64,000 nt of DNA, taken from Gordonia sediminis. Its GTDB lineage: Bacteria > Actinomycetota > Actinomycetes > Mycobacteriales > Mycobacteriaceae. Positions 59,516 to 64,000 of this stretch are shown one piece after another. A program made the position numbers and the translations under genes. The stretch is taken from the NCBI GenBank assembly GCA_004193205.1, contig RZUM01000004.1, positions 186,001 through 250,000 of the forward strand, read 5' to 3'. The number at the start of each line of letters is the position of its first letter. Position 1 is the first letter of the stretch. The notes below the pieces were generated by a model. It worked only from the letters and a program-made list of their open reading frames with translations. It did not search any database and had not been told where the DNA came from.

Positions 59516-61593
59516 TCACTCCCCGACGGCCAGCACCGTCGGCACGATCATCGGCCGGCGACGATAGGTGTCGGCCACCCAGCGACCGACAGCGCGGCGG
59601 ATCGTCTGGGCGATCCGATGGATGTCGGTGACCCCTTCGGCGGCAAGGGCATCGAGCGCCTGATCGACCAGATCCGCCGCGGCCTTCAATGCGGTGGGAT
59701 CGTCGGAGAACCCGCGTCCGGACACCTCCGGGGTGCTGACCGCGCGACCGGTGGCCGCGTCGACGGCGACGGTGATGGAGATGAAGCCGCCTTCGCCGAG
59801 GACGAGCCGCTCCGAGAGCGTCGACTCACCCACGTCACCCACCGACAGGCCGTCGACGTAGACGTGTCCGACCGGAACACGTCCGGTGATGGTGGCGCGA
59901 CCGTCGACGAGGTCCACGACGACACCGTCCTCCGCCAGCACCACACGATCCTCCGCGACGCCGGTTGCGACCGCGAGCGCCGCATTCGCGCGCAGATGAC
60001 GCCACTCGCCGTGCACCGGCATCACGTTCGACGGTCGGATCGCGTTGTAGAGGTAGAGCAATTCACCCGCCGACGCGTGGCCGGAGACGTGGACCTTGGC
60101 ACTCTGCTGGGTGATCACGGTCGCGCCGCGTTTGGCCAGGCCGTTGACCACGGCGAACACCGAGTTCTCGTTGCCCGGGATCAGCGAGGAGGCCAGCACG
60201 ACGAGATCGTCGGCGCGGATGTTGATCTGGCGGTGCTCGCCACGCGCCATCCGCGACAGCGCCGACAGCGGTTCGCCCTGCGATCCCGTCGAGATCAGCA
60301 CGAGCCGGTTGTCGGGCAGAGTGGCCGCGGTGTCGAGGTCGACGAGCACGCCGTCGGGGACCGACAGGTACCCGAGGTCCTGGGCGATCTGCATGTTGCG
60401 GACCATGGATCGCCCGACGAAGGTGACGCGGCGGTTGTGGGCGTCGGCGACGTCGACGATCTGTTGGATGCGGTGCACGTGACTGGCGAAGGATGCCACG
60501 ATGACCCGCTGTTTCGCCCGTCCGATGACCTGGTCGAGGACGCCGCCGATCTCGCGCTCCGGGGTGACGAATCCGGGGACCTCGGCATTGGTCGAATCGA
60601 CCAGGAACAGGTCGACGCCCTCGTCGCCGAGCCGGCTGAAGCCGGCGAGATCGGTCAGGCGACCGTCGAGCGGCAGCTGGTCGAGCTTGATGTCGCCGGT
60701 GTGCAGCGCGACACCCGCGCCGGTCCGGATCGCCACGGCGATCGCATCCGGGATCGAGTGGTTGACCGCGAAGTACTCGCACTCGAACGGGCCATGGGTG
60801 GTCCGCTCCCCCTCGACGACGCGGACCAGTTTCGGCCGTAACCGGTGTTCGCGGCATTTCGCCTCGACCAGTGCGAGCGTGAAGGTCGATCCGATCACCG
60901 GGATGTCGCTGCGCAACCGCAGGAGGAATGGGACCGCACCGATGTGGTCCTCGTGCCCGTGAGTGAGGATGATGGCGTCGACATCGTCCATGCGGTCTTC
61001 GATGTAGGTGAAGTCCGGCAGGATCAGGTCGACGCCGGGCTGCTGATCCTCGGGGAACAGGACACCGCAGTCGATGATGAGTAGCCGGCCCTGGTACTCG
61101 AAGACCGTCATGTTGCGGCCGATCTCGCCGATCCCACCGAGGGCTACGACACGCAGTCCGTCACGCGGCGCACGCGGCGGACGACCGAGCCGATCGGTCG
61201 CCGCGCCGGTCGAGGTATCCGAGGTGCCGCGGTCGCGCTCCGGACGCCGGTCCCGGCGTTCGTGGCGCTCGTGCCGGCCACCCGATCGGCCCGACCGGCC
61301 CCGCGAGGTCTGGGATCTCGTTGTCTGGGACTGCGATCCCTGTGACGATCCCTGCGATCGGGACGCCTGCTGCTTCGCAGCGTGTTTCGGCGCGTCGGCC
61401 GCCTTGTCCGCCTTCTCCGCAGACGCCGCTTTCTGCGTGGACGCCGGCTCTGTGGACACCGACTTCTGCGTGGACCCCGTTTCCGTGGACCCCGTTTCCG
61501 TGGACCCCGTTTCCGTGGACACCGTCTCCGTCGGCGGCGCCGGTGGACCGGCCGCCCGACTGGCGGCGCGGCGACGTCGCGCTGGCCCCGTCA

Positions 61594-61594
<1 letters not shown>
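59516..61594 (-). CDS. rnj: Ribonuclease J
   Basis: A 692-residue metallo-beta-lactamase/beta-CASP ribonuclease involved in mRNA and rRNA processing. The catalytic THGHEDHIG motif lies near residues 205-213, with NHSIPDA and LHTGDIKLD downstream, and a beta-CASP domain and C-terminal domain follow. The first 140 residues are an unusual low-complexity extension: pentapeptide repeats of the STETG type, then Lys/Ala, Ser/Gln and Arg-rich stretches (GRHERHERRDRRPERDRG). The start overlaps the dapA stop by one base. Without the tail the length matches mycobacterial RNase J (Rv2752c). Confidence 0.95.
61440..61525. repeat. 15 bp tandem repeats inside rnj
   Basis: GTTTCCGTGGACCCC and variants recur in tandem, at least three near-identical units around 61479-61523 with degenerate ones before. 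They encode S-T-E-T-G pentapeptides in the N-terminal tail of RNase J. Copy number is likely to vary between strains. Confidence 0.8.
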
Positions 61595-63328
<1,734 letters not shown>

Positions 63329-63397
63329 CGGTCCTCCTTCGGGGTTACCCACCGATTGTCCATCAGACCCGCACCGGCCGCTCCGTCACCCCGGCCG

Positions 63398-63991
63398 TCA
63401 CGGCGTCGTCGGGGTCACCGTCACGTCGACGCGGTCGTCGTAGAAACAGATCATGTCCCGTATCGGCTGACCGTCGAGCAGCGGTCGTCGGTAGGTCCAG
63501 GCGACGTCGGGCACGACCCGGTCACCGACGACGGCCGACCAATAGGTGGCGTGGCCCTTGTAGGCACACGTGGTCCGCGTCTCGCTCGGGGTGAGCCGGT
63601 CCATTCGGACGTCCTCGCGGGGTAGGTAGTGGCGTGGCGGCAGATGGGTCTCGAGCAGCAGCGTCGGACGATGGCTGTCGGCGAGGACGACCTCGCCGAT
63701 GCTGACGACGACGTGCCGGCTGGAGGCCAGGCAGTCGATCCGCTGGAACGGATCGTGGGGATGGCTCAGGACCACCTGATCCTCCTCCCGCCATTCGTCG
63801 AAGGCAGCCCAATCGAGGATCACGCGGCCGGTCAGGTCGGGATCGTCGGGGGTGAAGGCGGCTGCGGGCAGCACGCGGCCGGTGACTTCGATGTCCCAAC
63901 TCGTCCCGGCACAGGTGTGCAGGGAGAACTGGTGGACGGGGGTCAGCACGGGTGGTCGTCGCTCCACCGGGACCACCGGGGTGGGAGACAC
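63398..63991 (-). CDS. DUF427 domain protein, 5' end near window edge
   Basis: A protein of at least 197 residues with a DUF427 domain. RIDCLASSRHVVVSIGEVVLADSHRPTLLLETHLPPRHYLP (cited in part) and CAYKGHATYWSAVVGDRVVPDVAWTYRRPL are characteristic. The GTG at 63991 is the first start visible, but the frame is open to the window end, so the true start may lie outside. Function of the family is unknown. Confidence 0.82.
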   Translation of the reverse strand: MSPTPVVPVERRPPVLTPVHQFSLHTCAGTSWDIEVTGRVLPAAAFTPDDPDLTGRVILDWAAFDEWREEDQVVLSHPHDPFQRIDCLASSRHVVVSIGEVVLADSHRPTLLLETHLPPRHYLPREDVRMDRLTPSETRTTCAYKGHATYWSAVVGDRVVPDVAWTYRRPLLDGQPIRDMICFYDDRVDVTVTPTTP

Positions 63992-64000
63992 GAGGGCGGC

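Overview
This 64 kb window is chromosomal core DNA of a high-G+C, mycolic-acid-type actinobacterium (Mycobacteriales). My best guess is Gordonia or a close relative; that is inference from gene content and order, not a database match. The SigA, SigB, IdeR, AhpC, AhpD and ThyX proteins read very close to the mycobacterial ones. The order sigA - YihY - DUF3039 - DUF3099 - sigB - ideR - PAC2 - nrdR - LysM protein/lexA - hflX - dapF - miaA - DUF349 - miaB - recX - recA - pspA - clgR - pgsA - N-acetylglutamate synthase - ftsK - rnj - dapA - thyX follows the Mycobacterium tuberculosis Rv2703-Rv2754c region. Relative to that backbone there are additional blocks: an acuC/acetyltransferase pair, oxyR-ahpCD, a large DEAH helicase (hrpA), a complete fructose PTS locus, and gluABCD.

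Layout. 1-9.5 kb: the two primary-type sigma factors flank a TauE permease, a small zinc-ribbon-like protein, a DEAD helicase, a YihY membrane protein and two small conserved proteins. A sigE/sigH-type promoter sits in front of sigB. 9.5-16.7 kb: a GNAT/CoA-ligase-like protein acetyltransferase translationally coupled to the deacetylase acuC, a 136 bp MITE-like element, the iron regulator ideR, DUF4192 and a lipoprotein. 16.8-23.5 kb: PAC2 plus DUF3516 helicase, then oxyR divergent from ahpCD, and a class III aminotransferase. 23.5-29.6 kb: hrpA, nrdR, and a LysM membrane protein divergent from lexA with three LexA boxes between them. 29.6-35.8 kb: ptsI divergent from deoR-fruK-fruA-ptsH, which together make every PTS protein needed for fructose import. 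35.9-44 kb: hflX, dapF, miaA, a dioxygenase-like protein, DUF349, a membrane protein and miaB. 44-49.6 kb: the gluABCD transporter and the convergent recX-recA-DUF3046 group; recA has both a LexA box and a PafBC-type promoter. 49.6-55.7 kb: a glycosyltransferase coupled to pspA through an apparent CTG start, clgR behind a sigE-type promoter, pgsA, an N-acetylglutamate synthase, YciI, and TerC behind a yybP-ykoY-type manganese riboswitch. 55.7-64 kb: ftsK, a TIGR03085 protein, rnj, dapA, thyX and a DUF427 gene reaching the window edge.

Functionally the window is dominated by stress and DNA-damage control (sigB, clgR-pspA, lexA, recA, recX, oxyR-ahpCD, ideR), by tRNA/RNA processing (miaA, miaB, rnj, hrpA, hflX) and by lysine/DAP and thymidylate synthesis (dapA, dapF, thyX). 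I saw no rRNA, tRNA, CRISPR array, prophage or intact insertion sequence. The least ordinary items are the acuC/Pat pair whose CoA-ligase half appears to have lost its catalytic histidine and carries a 50-residue insert, the MITE-like element upstream of ideR, the CTG-start glycosyltransferase, the TerC riboswitch and the palindrome cluster after ptsH.
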